Assembly: GCA_002281475.1 (NCBI GenBank)
Contig: NCGC01000010.1
Location: 1 to 33,500, forward strand
Length of the DNA stretch: 33,500 nt
Direction: 5' to 3'
From: Methylophilales bacterium 28-44-11
GTDB taxonomy: Bacteria; Pseudomonadota; Gammaproteobacteria; Burkholderiales; Methylophilaceae
Positions 6,507 to 14,141 of the stretch are shown here, piece by piece. Both the position numbers and the translations under genes were made by a program. The notes under the pieces are model-generated. The model was not told the DNA's origin, ran no database searches, and saw only the letters and a list, made by a program, of their open reading frames with translations. Positions within the stretch are counted from its first letter, which is position 1. Each line of letters begins with the position of its first letter.

Positions 6507-7172
6507 ATGCGTAATAATATAATCGTGGGTTCAGTGATCGTTGCATTTGCATTGGGTGGTTGTGCCAGCATGACAGAGACGCAAAAAGGAACAGCGAAAG
6601 GTGCTGCAGTGGGTGCAGGCGTTGGCGCAGTAGTGGGTGCGGTTGCAGGTAAAGGTAAAGGTGCTGCCATTGGTGCTGTAGTAGGTGCTGGTGTAGGCGC
6701 AGTGGCTGGTAATGTCTGGACTAAACGTCAAGAAGAACAAAAACGACAAATGGAAGAAGCTACTGCGGGTACGGGTGTAGCTGTATCGCAAACAGCAGAT
6801 AACCGTTTGAAATTAGATATTCCTAGTGATATCTCGTTTGCGGTAGGCCGTGCCGACATTCAATCTAATTTTAGACCGATCTTAGATACGTTCGCTACAA
6901 GTTTAAATAGCACGCCTAACAGTAACGTGACCATCATCGGCCACACTGATAGTACCGGTAGCGATGCAGTGAACAATCCTTTGTCACTTGACCGTGCAGC
7001 CAGCGTGCGTAGCTATTTATCAGCACGTGGTGTTTCATCTAGTCGTGTTGCAATAGAAGGACGTGGTTCACGTGAGCCATTAGTGGCTAACGATACTACA
7101 GCTAATAAAGCGAAGAATCGCCGTGTAGAAATTTATGTGGCTGAGCCAGCGCCAGCAGCAACAACGCAATAA
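6507..7172 (+). CDS. OmpA-domain outer-membrane lipoprotein with glycine zipper (YiaD-like)
   Basis: A 221-residue lipoprotein: signal with lipobox LGGC (lipidated Cys19), then a glycine-zipper region (residues about 28-70, repeated GAAVGAGVGAVVGAVAGKG-type segments) likely inserting in or lying on the outer membrane, a charged linker (KRQEEQKRQMEE) and a C-terminal OmpA peptidoglycan-binding domain (about 98-212). The hallmark 'GHTDSTGSDAVNNPLSLDRA' and 'NRRVEIYV' are both present. E. coli YiaD has the same layout at similar length. It anchors the outer membrane to peptidoglycan. The ribosome site AAGG lies about 8 nt before the ATG. A bidirectional terminator follows at once. Twin palindromes lie upstream. 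Confidence 0.88.
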   Translation: MRNNIIVGSVIVAFALGGCASMTETQKGTAKGAAVGAGVGAVVGAVAGKGKGAAIGAVVGAGVGAVAGNVWTKRQEEQKRQMEEATAGTGVAVSQTADNRLKLDIPSDISFAVGRADIQSNFRPILDTFATSLNSTPNSNVTIIGHTDSTGSDAVNNPLSLDRAASVRSYLSARGVSSSRVAIEGRGSREPLVANDTTANKAKNRRVEIYVAEPAPAATTQ

Positions 7173-7193
7173 TCAATTTTTAAGTTAAGTAAT

Positions 7194-7219
7194 AAAAAAG
7201 GGCTTTATTGCCCTTTTTT
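7194..7219. terminator. Bidirectional intrinsic terminator
   Basis: AAAAAAGGGC (7194-7203), loop TTTATT, GCCCTTTTTT (7210-7219). A-run and T-run flank the 4-bp GC core, so it works in both directions. It sits between the convergent OmpA lipoprotein and the minus-strand lipoprotein gene. Confidence 0.85.
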
Positions 7220-7250
7220 ATTATGCGTATACTGATGTTAAAACATTAAT

Positions 7251-7973
7251 TTAAAATGGTAAAAATGCCATCGTGGCAATGTTTTGGGTGATTCTCGAAA
7301 TCAAACGCTCTGATTTCTCGGCCAACATAAAAGCAAATAAATCTGTTCTACCAATGATTTTGCCAAACTCGCGCTCAAACGTGAGATTACGCGCTTGCGC
7401 ATTCAACTCATTGCTCAATAGATAGAGCTCACCATTGGGTTTACGGCTATTCGATAATTTCCATGCTGCAATTTCTACATTGCGCGCCACGTTATATACA
7501 CTTTGTGGATCAATACTGTCTGTAAGAAAAAACTCTTTTTTGTCGCTATGTGCTTTTTGCAGCATGGTTTGAATACCCACAATAAACGCTAATACTCTAT
7601 CGCCTTGGTAGTCAGGATGAAAGCTTAAATGAATGGCCTCGGTGCCTTGTTTATTTTGCATGTCTGCAAATTGCCAATGGTGTTGTAATTCCCCTTCAAA
7701 TACCCAAGTCACCATTTTTTCTGCAGGGTCAGATGTACTTTTCGCTAATTCTTGCGGATTACGTTTATACAATTTCAGCATCAGCGTTTTTAAACTCAGC
7801 GTATTTTCGGCTAACTCTACATCCGCCATCCGATCGAAATCGGTCTTCATGAATTGAGTGGCTGAGCTTCTTTCTGCGCGCTCAGGCATAGGCTTGCCTG
7901 GGCTAAAAGATGTTGGGTGATGCGCGCAAGCGGTGATGAGAACAGAGCAGAATAATGTGCTCAGCGTTTTCAT
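7251..7973 (-). CDS. Lipoprotein of unknown function, coupled to phoR
   Basis: A 240-residue predicted lipoprotein (MKTLSTLFCSVLITAC, lipobox ITAC, Cys16). The mature part is mostly helical with 'LKTLMLKLYKRNPQEL', 'FHPDYQGDRVLAFIVGIQTML' and 'NELNAQARNLTFEREFGKIIGR' segments; I recognise no enzymatic motif. Its ATG overlaps the TGA of the phoR-like gene (ATGA, 4 nt), so the two are cotranscribed and translationally coupled. Similar lipoproteins exist in related betaproteobacteria, from memory. A role as a sensor accessory or envelope-stress protein is guesswork from position only. Confidence 0.65.
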   Translation of the reverse strand: MKTLSTLFCSVLITACAHHPTSFSPGKPMPERAERSSATQFMKTDFDRMADVELAENTLSLKTLMLKLYKRNPQELAKSTSDPAEKMVTWVFEGELQHHWQFADMQNKQGTEAIHLSFHPDYQGDRVLAFIVGIQTMLQKAHSDKKEFFLTDSIDPQSVYNVARNVEIAAWKLSNSRKPNGELYLLSNELNAQARNLTFEREFGKIIGRTDLFAFMLAEKSERLISRITQNIATMAFLPF

Positions 7974-9286
7974 GCAAATAAAGCAACTTGCTTATGCAGA
8001 ATCCTAGATTTTGGGAAGACGATGCTAAATGTGCTGCCCGTACCCACTTCACTTTTGATGCTGAGATTGGCTTGATGGCGATTGAGGATGTGTTTCACAA
8101 TCGATAAGCCCAAGCCAGTGCCACCTGTTTCACGGCTACGGCTACTATCGACGCGGTAGAAGCGTTCGGTTAAACGGTCTATGTGATGTTGCTCAATGCC
8201 AATCCCCGTGTCACGCACGCTAAACACTGGGTGACCATCTTGCATATTCCATGTAATGTAAATTTCACCACCTTTGGGCGTATAGCGTATAGCGTTGCTC
8301 ACTAAGTTGCTAAAAGCACTTTGCAACTCACTTTGTGCCCCATTTAAATTCAGTGTGGGGTCTGCCTCTGAGTATATTTTATGCTGACCTTGGCTTAATC
8401 CTTTGGCGTCATTTTGGACGAGCTTCAGCATATTGGTCATGTCAATTTCTACATCTTCGGTAGTTTTTGAATTGCTTTCGATTTGGGAGAGCGTCAATAA
8501 ATCTTCGATGATTCTGCGCATACGTCCCGTTTGCTCCTGCATCATATTGAAGTAGGGTCTTGCGGTTTCAGACACTTCACCGGCCATGTCTGACAGTGTT
8601 TCTAAAAACCCGCCAATCACAGTCAATGGGGTACGTAATTCATGCGAGACATTGGCAATAAAATCACGTCGCATCACCTCGGTTTTTTCAAGCGCAGAGA
8701 CATCACGACAAATAAGAAGTTTTTGCTTGGTGCCAAAAGGGATTAGTTGAATCTCTAGCGTCACATCAGGATTGCGCCAGGATTTAAGTTTGATGGGAGA
8801 ACTGTAATCATCGGACTGTAAATAAGTAAGAAAATCACCATTTCTCACCAGATAATTGATGGGTTGGTTTTCATCGTGTTGCTTATTCAAGCCCAGTTGC
8901 TTTTCTGCAGGGTCGTTAAACCACTCGATTTCATTTTGGGTGTTGAGCACAACTACTGCATCTGGCAAGGCACTGGTTGCATGTCTAAATCGTTCAAGCG
9001 CTGTGCTTAACTGACTTTGGTTGCGTGAATGTTTACGTTGTTCTTGATACAACATGGCAAACACGTCTTCCCAAATGCCGGCGCCATTGGGGATGTGATT
9101 GAGTACAGGTTTATGTAACCATTTGTACAGTTTGTGTAACCAATAAATATGTCCAATCAGGTAAATCAGCACACCAACACAGAATACAACCAGTGCAGAT
9201 TCAACGTCATAAACTACCCAAACTAACAGGCAAAATGCCGTTAACGAAAGAAGTAGCCAGAATGCTTTCCAACGAATATCTTGCAC
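7970..9286 (-). CDS. phoR: PhoR-like membrane sensor histidine kinase
   Basis: A 438-residue histidine kinase with the PhoR layout: two membrane helices in the first 50 residues with almost no periplasmic loop, a linker, a PAS domain (about 95-200, with 'ALPDAVVVLNTQNEIEWFND'), HisKA with phospho-acceptor H215 in 'ANVSHELRTPLTVIGGF', and a HATPase with N box 'SNLVSNAIRYTP', 'DTGIGI' and 'GTGLGL'. E. coli PhoR (431 residues) matches this length and plan, and senses phosphate through the Pst/PhoU system. The start is a GTG; a stop codon lies two codons upstream in frame, so no longer form exists. No phoB is next to it, which is unusual; a PhoR name rests on domain layout, and another orphan-type partner is possible. 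Confidence 0.8.
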   Translation of the reverse strand: MQDIRWKAFWLLLSLTAFCLLVWVVYDVESALVVFCVGVLIYLIGHIYWLHKLYKWLHKPVLNHIPNGAGIWEDVFAMLYQEQRKHSRNQSQLSTALERFRHATSALPDAVVVLNTQNEIEWFNDPAEKQLGLNKQHDENQPINYLVRNGDFLTYLQSDDYSSPIKLKSWRNPDVTLEIQLIPFGTKQKLLICRDVSALEKTEVMRRDFIANVSHELRTPLTVIGGFLETLSDMAGEVSETARPYFNMMQEQTGRMRRIIEDLLTLSQIESNSKTTEDVEIDMTNMLKLVQNDAKGLSQGQHKIYSEADPTLNLNGAQSELQSAFSNLVSNAIRYTPKGGEIYITWNMQDGHPVFSVRDTGIGIEQHHIDRLTERFYRVDSSRSRETGGTGLGLSIVKHILNRHQANLSIKSEVGTGSTFSIVFPKSRILHKQVALFA

Positions 9287-9317
9287 AATTTAAGAGTTTC
9301 AAAAAAATTGGTGGTTA

Positions 9318-9345
9318 ATTATAACGAGCTTTTATGACAAAAGCT
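9318..9345 (-). promoter_or_regulatory. Candidate phoR promoter with palindrome
   Basis: On the minus strand a TATAAT box (9323-9318) lies about 32 nt before the GTG start. Directly upstream is a perfect palindrome AGCTTTT-N5-AAAAGCT (9327-9345) that covers where the -35 would be. No clear -35 is present, which would fit an activator-dependent promoter. It may instead be a weak terminator for the preceding gene. Confidence 0.35.
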
Positions 9346-9385
9346 TGGTAACAGTCCATTTATTTTTGGTGTCAGATTTGGTGTG

Positions 9386-10480
9386 TTATTCGTTATTTGC
9401 AGGGTTCATTGGCTCGGGATTTAATATCAATTTTTGATATGGGGCAGCCAGTGGCTCCCCAATAAATACGCCTTGTGTTGGCCACGCCACACTTTTCCAG
9501 TAGGACTCAATCAAGGTTTCCCCAGCTAGATAATGTGATAGCAATACTTGGGGGTTAGAAAACTTTTGCCAATAATTACAAGGCTCAGACACGGTGCCAT
9601 AACTGCCAGTCGCACCAGCCTCGGTCCAAAGGGTGATACGTGATGGGTTGTTCATGTTCAAATCTCCGCCAAACGACGTGAGATGGTCACCTACTGCACC
9701 AGGTAAAAAATTAAGGGTGCCTAAATGGGTCACAGCAGTTTGCCCAGTAAAGTAAAACATCACATCACGTTTATGCTGAATATTTTCGGCATTGAGTGTT
9801 CTTAGATGTAGTTTTCGTGATTGAATGGTCGACAAATCTTTTGGAAAAAAACGTTCGCGCGGTTTGCTTCTGGCACCATCAGATGTTTTTAAAAAATAGG
9901 CGGTGCCCTCGTTTGCGCTAAAGCTACTGAGTACCCCCCTGTCTATCAACGCTTTTGCTGCAGAGACAGAGTCAGTTGGAATGAGCATGGATAGACGCAG
10001 CCCTAAATCGCGATAGGGTTGCAATGACGCGCTATTAAAGTAGGTACTCTGTTTGCCAGCACCGCATGTATTTTCACACTGTTTGGCATCGAATCCCAAG
10101 GTCATGGCGGATGTGATGCTGTTACAACTCACTGCAAACGGTGTTGTCCACACCATGACAATCACATGTATGTCTGGATGAAGTTTGCTATCAATATGTT
10201 GTTTAAGCACGGCAAACCGTTCTGGGGAGAGCGTGTTTTGCACATCAGGCGGCAATTCAATGCCAATGACATTCTGAGCTGGAATATTGCGTGCAGCCAC
10301 ATAATATTGGCTAATCTCGGTACTTTTTGCATCATTCTGATTAAATATCACAGCGACATTTTTAGCGCTCAGTTGTGAGGGCCGATACAAGACGCTACTG
10401 CTTAAATCCGCAGCAATAGATTGCAACGAGAAAAAGCAACCCAACATTAACCACAAAAAATTGAACCTTAAAGGCAACAT
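9386..10480 (-). CDS. Exported TIGR03790-family protein of unknown function
   Basis: A 364-residue protein with a Sec signal peptide (ending SLQSIAA). The pattern fits the family TIGR03790: an N-terminal 'VAVIFNQNDAKSTEISQYYVAARNIP', then 'HVIVMVWTTPFAV', 'LIDRGVLSSF', and the conserved C-terminal block 'LTSFGGDL', 'GATGSYGTVSEPCNYWQKF' and 'VAWPTQGVFIGEPLAAPY'. Families of this type are found in environmental bacteria and their biochemical role is not known; parts of the block recall the caspase/gingipain-like fold, which is a weak personal impression. It lies upstream of phoR on the same strand with a 99-bp gap, and is divergent from the SDR gene. No PEP-CTERM tail is visible at its C-terminus. 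Confidence 0.7.
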   Translation of the reverse strand: MLPLRFNFLWLMLGCFFSLQSIAADLSSSVLYRPSQLSAKNVAVIFNQNDAKSTEISQYYVAARNIPAQNVIGIELPPDVQNTLSPERFAVLKQHIDSKLHPDIHVIVMVWTTPFAVSCNSITSAMTLGFDAKQCENTCGAGKQSTYFNSASLQPYRDLGLRLSMLIPTDSVSAAKALIDRGVLSSFSANEGTAYFLKTSDGARSKPRERFFPKDLSTIQSRKLHLRTLNAENIQHKRDVMFYFTGQTAVTHLGTLNFLPGAVGDHLTSFGGDLNMNNPSRITLWTEAGATGSYGTVSEPCNYWQKFSNPQVLLSHYLAGETLIESYWKSVAWPTQGVFIGEPLAAPYQKLILNPEPMNPANNE

Positions 10481-10584
10481 AGTATTCTAGCAAATGAACA
10501 AAATAGGTTTATCATCAGTTTATATCATAACTTAGGATCTATCTTAACTAGGTTATTAGTCATTTGGATGACAGGAGAAGTTGT

Positions 10585-11280
10585 ATGGGTAGTGAAAATA
10601 CTTTGTTAATCACAGGCGCGAATCGAGGCATTGGGCTTGAATATGTTCGCCAATATGCCGAAGAGGGCTGGCATGTGATTGCCTGTTGTCGATCTCCTGA
10701 TGACGCCCATGCACTCCAACAATTGGCCAAAAATCATACCTATGTGAAAGTATGTGCGCTCGATGTGGCTAATTTTGATCAGATTGAGGCCTTAGGTAGA
10801 AAGCTCATTGATTTACCGATTCAACTGTTAATCAATAATGCCGGCATTTATCCAGAGGGCACTTTCCGAAGTATTGATTATGGAGATTGGATGGAAGCTT
10901 TTAAGGTCAATACCATGTCTACGCTCAAATTGGCAGAAGTGTTTATTCCGCAATTGGTTAAAGCGGGTAATGCCAAATTGGTTGCAATGACAAGTAAGAT
11001 GGGGAGTATAGAAGACAATACTAGCGGTGGAGAGTATTTATACCGCTCCTCCAAAACAGCATTAAACATGGTCATGAAAAGCTTATCGATTGATTTGAAT
11101 AAATACGGTGTTTCGGTTGCAGTGTTGCATCCCGGCTGGGTCAAAACAGACATGGGCGGACCGAACGGCTTGATTGACACTCAAACCAGTGTGCAAGGAT
11201 TACGCAAAGTGATCGCATTTTTGTCACTTAATAACTCTGGTAAGTTTTACGCGTACGACGGTAAAGAAATCCCTTGGTAA
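10585..11280 (+). CDS. Short-chain dehydrogenase/reductase (C-factor-like SDR)
   Basis: A 231-residue classical SDR. It carries the NAD(P)-binding 'TGANRGIG' at residues 10-17, 'NNAG' at 84-87, the catalytic serine region 'AMTSKMGSI' (S137 or S141) and Y153-x3-K157 in 'YRSSK', then 'LHPGWVKTDMGG'. This last block and the short length resemble the CsgA/C-factor subgroup. The substrate is unknown; the enzyme is cytoplasmic. I place the start at the ATG with AGGAG about 8 nt upstream, not at the in-frame TTG 7 codons earlier. It is a single gene, convergent with the PF04339 gene. Confidence 0.85.
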   Translation: MGSENTLLITGANRGIGLEYVRQYAEEGWHVIACCRSPDDAHALQQLAKNHTYVKVCALDVANFDQIEALGRKLIDLPIQLLINNAGIYPEGTFRSIDYGDWMEAFKVNTMSTLKLAEVFIPQLVKAGNAKLVAMTSKMGSIEDNTSGGEYLYRSSKTALNMVMKSLSIDLNKYGVSVAVLHPGWVKTDMGGPNGLIDTQTSVQGLRKVIAFLSLNNSGKFYAYDGKEIPW

Positions 11281-11304
11281 AAAGAATTCGATCACAGGTG
11301 CATA

Positions 11305-12450
11305 TCACTTTTCTGATTTTTTAAACGGAACGCGCTCCTCTAGTTCAGTCGTATAAGCACTCATATGCCCAGACTCCAGTTGGATAAATGTTTCGATGGC
11401 CGCTGAAAATTCAGGATGCGCAATTCGATGATAAGAACAGGTAGCTCTCGGTTCAAAGCCTCGTGCTAATTTATGTTCACCCTGTGCGCCCCCTTCAAAA
11501 TAGGTGATATTGTTGGCAATGCAAAACATTTGCGCTTGGTAATAACACAACTCAAAATGTAAATTCGGTACATACTGCAAGGCTCCCCAGTACCTTCCGT
11601 ATAACGTAGTCTGATTGTAAATATTGAGTGCTGCGGCCACTGGATGCCCGTCAATTTCAGCCATCATCAGCAAAATGTGTTGGGGCATAGATTGGCCGAT
11701 TTGGCTAAAAAATTCACGTGTTAAATAGGGGGTGGAATGATGGACTGCATAGGTATTGCAGTAGCAGGCATAGAAAAAGTCCCAATCTTTCTCAGTGATG
11801 TCCTTACCCATCAACCATTTACACTGAATGCCAGCATCCACCAATTTTTTACGTTCCTGACGAATTTTCTTACGCTTGTCGTGGCTCAAAGTGGCAAGAA
11901 AATCATCCCACTGCGTATAGCGTTTGTTTTGCCAACGGAACTGGACCCCATCTCGCTTTAACCAGCCAGACGCAGCAAAATAATCGCCACAAGTCTCTGA
12001 TGGAAATAACACATGTGCGCTTGACAACTGATGTTGTGCCAAAATGCTTTCAATCGAACTTACCAGTAATCTTGATATTTCTGGCATATGCGTGAGTAGT
12101 TTAGTACAAGTGACAGGGGTGAATGGGATGGCGCTGACAAGCTTAGGGTAATAGGGTATGCCATGTCTGGCATAAGCCTCTGCCCACGACCAATCAAATA
12201 CATATTCGCCATACGAGTGTGTTTTTAAATATAGAGGCAGTGCACCCACCAATTGCGATGCAACATCTAACACTACAATAAAGTAGCAGGACCACCCAGT
12301 CCCTTCGCCTACAGAATGTGAATCGGCTAACGCAGATAAAAATCCATATTGAATAAAGGGATTGTCATCACTGAGTGCATCCCAGCTATCCGCATCAATT
12401 GCATGAATATTGGTAATTACTTTAACGGTATAGGGAGCAGAGGAAGTCAT
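11305..12450 (-). CDS. FemAB-like / GNAT-fold acyltransferase-like protein (PF04339)
   Basis: A 381-residue cytoplasmic protein of the COG3146 type. Recognised by 'NPFIQYGFLSALADSHSVG', 'GTGWSCYFIVV', 'LVGALPLYLKTHSYGEYVFD', 'WAEAYARHGIPYYPKL' and the C-terminal 'YFEGGAQGEHKLARGFEP', all standard for this family. A double GNAT fold like the FemABX aminoacyl transferases is expected. The reaction is not established; links to peptidoglycan or aminoacyl/acyl transfer are from family resemblance. It is transcribed alone on the minus strand between the EF-hand gene and the SDR gene. The 98-bp gap to the EF-hand gene shows nothing I can name. Confidence 0.85.
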   Translation of the reverse strand: MTSSAPYTVKVITNIHAIDADSWDALSDDNPFIQYGFLSALADSHSVGEGTGWSCYFIVVLDVASQLVGALPLYLKTHSYGEYVFDWSWAEAYARHGIPYYPKLVSAIPFTPVTCTKLLTHMPEISRLLVSSIESILAQHQLSSAHVLFPSETCGDYFAASGWLKRDGVQFRWQNKRYTQWDDFLATLSHDKRKKIRQERKKLVDAGIQCKWLMGKDITEKDWDFFYACYCNTYAVHHSTPYLTREFFSQIGQSMPQHILLMMAEIDGHPVAAALNIYNQTTLYGRYWGALQYVPNLHFELCYYQAQMFCIANNITYFEGGAQGEHKLARGFEPRATCSYHRIAHPEFSAAIETFIQLESGHMSAYTTELEERVPFKKSEK

Positions 12451-12548
12451 TAAGACACTTTAAACGGTATGAGCTAGTTTAAAGAGAAGATTCATTGCTT
12501 GGCAAATGGTTCTTGCCTTTGGTAAAGCAGTTACAAGAATTGAATGTT

Positions 12549-13133
12549 TTAGCTCGGACGTTTACGGTTATTGGCAGCTTGTTTATTGTCTTTGGTTTTA
12601 CTTTTATTCTTGATTTCTTCTTCTGCATCTAAAATACGTTTTGCTTCCATGCGCGCTTCCGCTGCTTTTTGACGTTCAATGGATTTTGCTTGGGCAAGTT
12701 CTAATTCTTCTAACGTAATCACACCATCTTCATCGACATCAACATAGCTAAAGTGTCGAGCAATCTGCGGGAGGCATTGTGTCGTTTCTTCGCGATCTAG
12801 CGAATCGTCATTGTCTTTATTGCAATCATTAAAACGCTTGGCCACGCTATCTTTCATGGCTTTGCGTTTGATTTCAATTTGTAGGTGTTCAGGATCAGTA
12901 TTTTTGGCGTAATCAGACAATGCTTTTCGCAGACGGGCCCGATCTTCTGGACTAAAATTATGCTCTAAGGTTTTATCTAAGCCAACTTCGTCTACGTCGG
13001 AGGGAAATGCTTTGTCATCGGCTGCCGATAGGAACATTTTATTTTCCGCCATCACGGAAGGCAACGTAATAAATAAACCTGCCACAACGAGGATGTATTT
13101 AAAAGTCAATGTGTGTGAGTAATTCAAATCCAT
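12549..13133 (-). CDS. Exported EF-hand calcium-binding protein
   Basis: A 194-residue protein with a signal peptide (residues 1 to about 29, ending PSVMA). Two 12-residue EF-hand loops are visible: N105-K-D107-N-D109-D-S111-x4-E116 (with Asn at position 1 and Asp where Gly is usual) and a canonical one D132-x-D134-x-D136-G-V-I-x3-E143. The C-terminus from about 147 is a highly charged Glu/Ala/Lys helix likely to be coiled coil or disordered (ends KDNKQAANNRKRPS). Periplasmic calcium binding or signalling is likely; a specific role is unknown. No clear Shine-Dalgarno. It is divergent from ompR and shares its 272-bp upstream region. Confidence 0.75.
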   Translation of the reverse strand: MDLNYSHTLTFKYILVVAGLFITLPSVMAENKMFLSAADDKAFPSDVDEVGLDKTLEHNFSPEDRARLRKALSDYAKNTDPEHLQIEIKRKAMKDSVAKRFNDCNKDNDDSLDREETTQCLPQIARHFSYVDVDEDGVITLEELELAQAKSIERQKAAEARMEAKRILDAEEEIKNKSKTKDNKQAANNRKRPS

Positions 13134-13248
13134 GAGTTTACGTGTAAATCATCACTTTACTATTCGTTAATAGACTGTCAGATACATGCGATTCAAGTGC
13201 GTTATCATGAATTATGAATGTAAACGCTTTGTTTCATGGCATGATTCA

Positions 13249-13266
13249 ATTGTAACTGATTGTAAC
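13249..13266 (+). promoter_or_regulatory. Direct repeat, possible OmpR-type binding site
   Basis: ATTGTAAC occurs at 13249-13256 and 13259-13266, a 10-bp period, with a related ATGTAAAC at 13218-13225. OmpR-family regulators bind tandem half-sites one turn apart, and GTAAC-type half-sites are seen for OmpR. The site is between ompR and the EF-hand gene, so it may serve either. The rest of 13134-13405 is AT-rich with no coding signal. Confidence 0.4.
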
Positions 13267-13405
13267 TTCTGCATTTTCTACATATTGTTTGGATTCAGCA
13301 TATTATATAAAGTTTTATTGGTTCTAGATTTATTCATTTTTAACCCATATACTTGTATATTGGTAGTCACTAAAATGACATAAACCAACCTTCATAAAGG
13401 CATAA

Positions 13406-14131
13406 ATGATCGTGGAAAATACAAAAAAAATATTAATGGTCGATGATGATTTGCGGATGCGTGAACTTTTGCAACGCTATCTTACCGAACAGGGGTTTAA
13501 TATTAAGGCCGTATCAGATGCAAAAGAGATGGATGTTGCATTGGCTGCCGAACATTTTGATTTATTGGTATTGGATTTGATGTTGCCAGGCGAGGATGGG
13601 TTGGCGATTTGCCGACGATTGCGTGGATCTGGGTTAACAACACCCATCATTATGTTGACAGCGCGCGGTGACGAGGTGGATCGAATTGTAGGATTGGAAA
13701 TGGGAGCAGATGATTACCTACCCAAACCCTTTAATCCTCGCGAATTATTGGCGCGAATCAATGCAGTACTTCGTCGTCACGAACATTCACCTAACGCGGA
13801 TAGTGCTAGCAAATCGGAATCATTTAGTTTTGGTGAGTTTGTGTTCGATGCAAATACTAGAAGCCTAAGCAGAAATGGCATGGCGATTACCATCACGAGC
13901 GGTGAGTTTACGTTACTTAAAGTGTTTACCGAGCACCCTCGTCAACCTTTATCACGCGATCGACTCATGCAATTAGCACGTGGACGTGAGCTAGATGTAT
14001 TTGACAGAAGTATTGACGTCCAAGTGTCACGTTTAAGACGTATCATCGAAGCGGACCCGGCGCATCCTCGCTATTTACAAACCATGTGGGGTTTTGGCTA
14101 TGTATTCATTCCTGATGGTGAGGTTGCTTAA
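13406..14131 (+). CDS. ompR: OmpR-family response regulator
   Basis: A 241-residue regulator with an N-terminal receiver (acid pocket D13/D14, phospho-acceptor D57 in 'LLVLDLMLPGEDG', T/A switch region 'IMLTARGDE', K107 in 'YLPKPFN') and a C-terminal winged-helix DNA-binding domain ('FTLLKVFTEHPRQPLSRDRL' to 'LQTMWGFGYVFIPDGEV'). The 'ARGRELDVFDRSIDVQVSRLR' recognition helix is close to enteric OmpR, and the partner kinase downstream is EnvZ-like, so the name is well supported. AAGG precedes the ATG by 5 nt. It would respond to osmotic or envelope signals and control porins. A tandem repeat upstream suggests autoregulation. Confidence 0.9.
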   Translation: MIVENTKKILMVDDDLRMRELLQRYLTEQGFNIKAVSDAKEMDVALAAEHFDLLVLDLMLPGEDGLAICRRLRGSGLTTPIIMLTARGDEVDRIVGLEMGADDYLPKPFNPRELLARINAVLRRHEHSPNADSASKSESFSFGEFVFDANTRSLSRNGMAITITSGEFTLLKVFTEHPRQPLSRDRLMQLARGRELDVFDRSIDVQVSRLRRIIEADPAHPRYLQTMWGFGYVFIPDGEVA

Positions 14132-14141
14132 TTTAGGTTGA

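Noticed and set aside
6531-6791. Minus-strand frame opposite the glycine zipper of the OmpA lipoprotein
   Set aside because: Repetitive Thr/Ser/Cys composition is simply the complement of glycine-alanine codons.
9318-9345. Pho box upstream of phoR
   Set aside because: The TGTTAC and TGTCAT half-sites are 14 bp apart, not the 11 bp of a Pho box.
13186-13383. 65-codon frame upstream of ompR
   Set aside because: AT-rich, Cys/Phe-rich composition, no ribosome site, and it covers the tandem repeat and promoter region; looks like chance.
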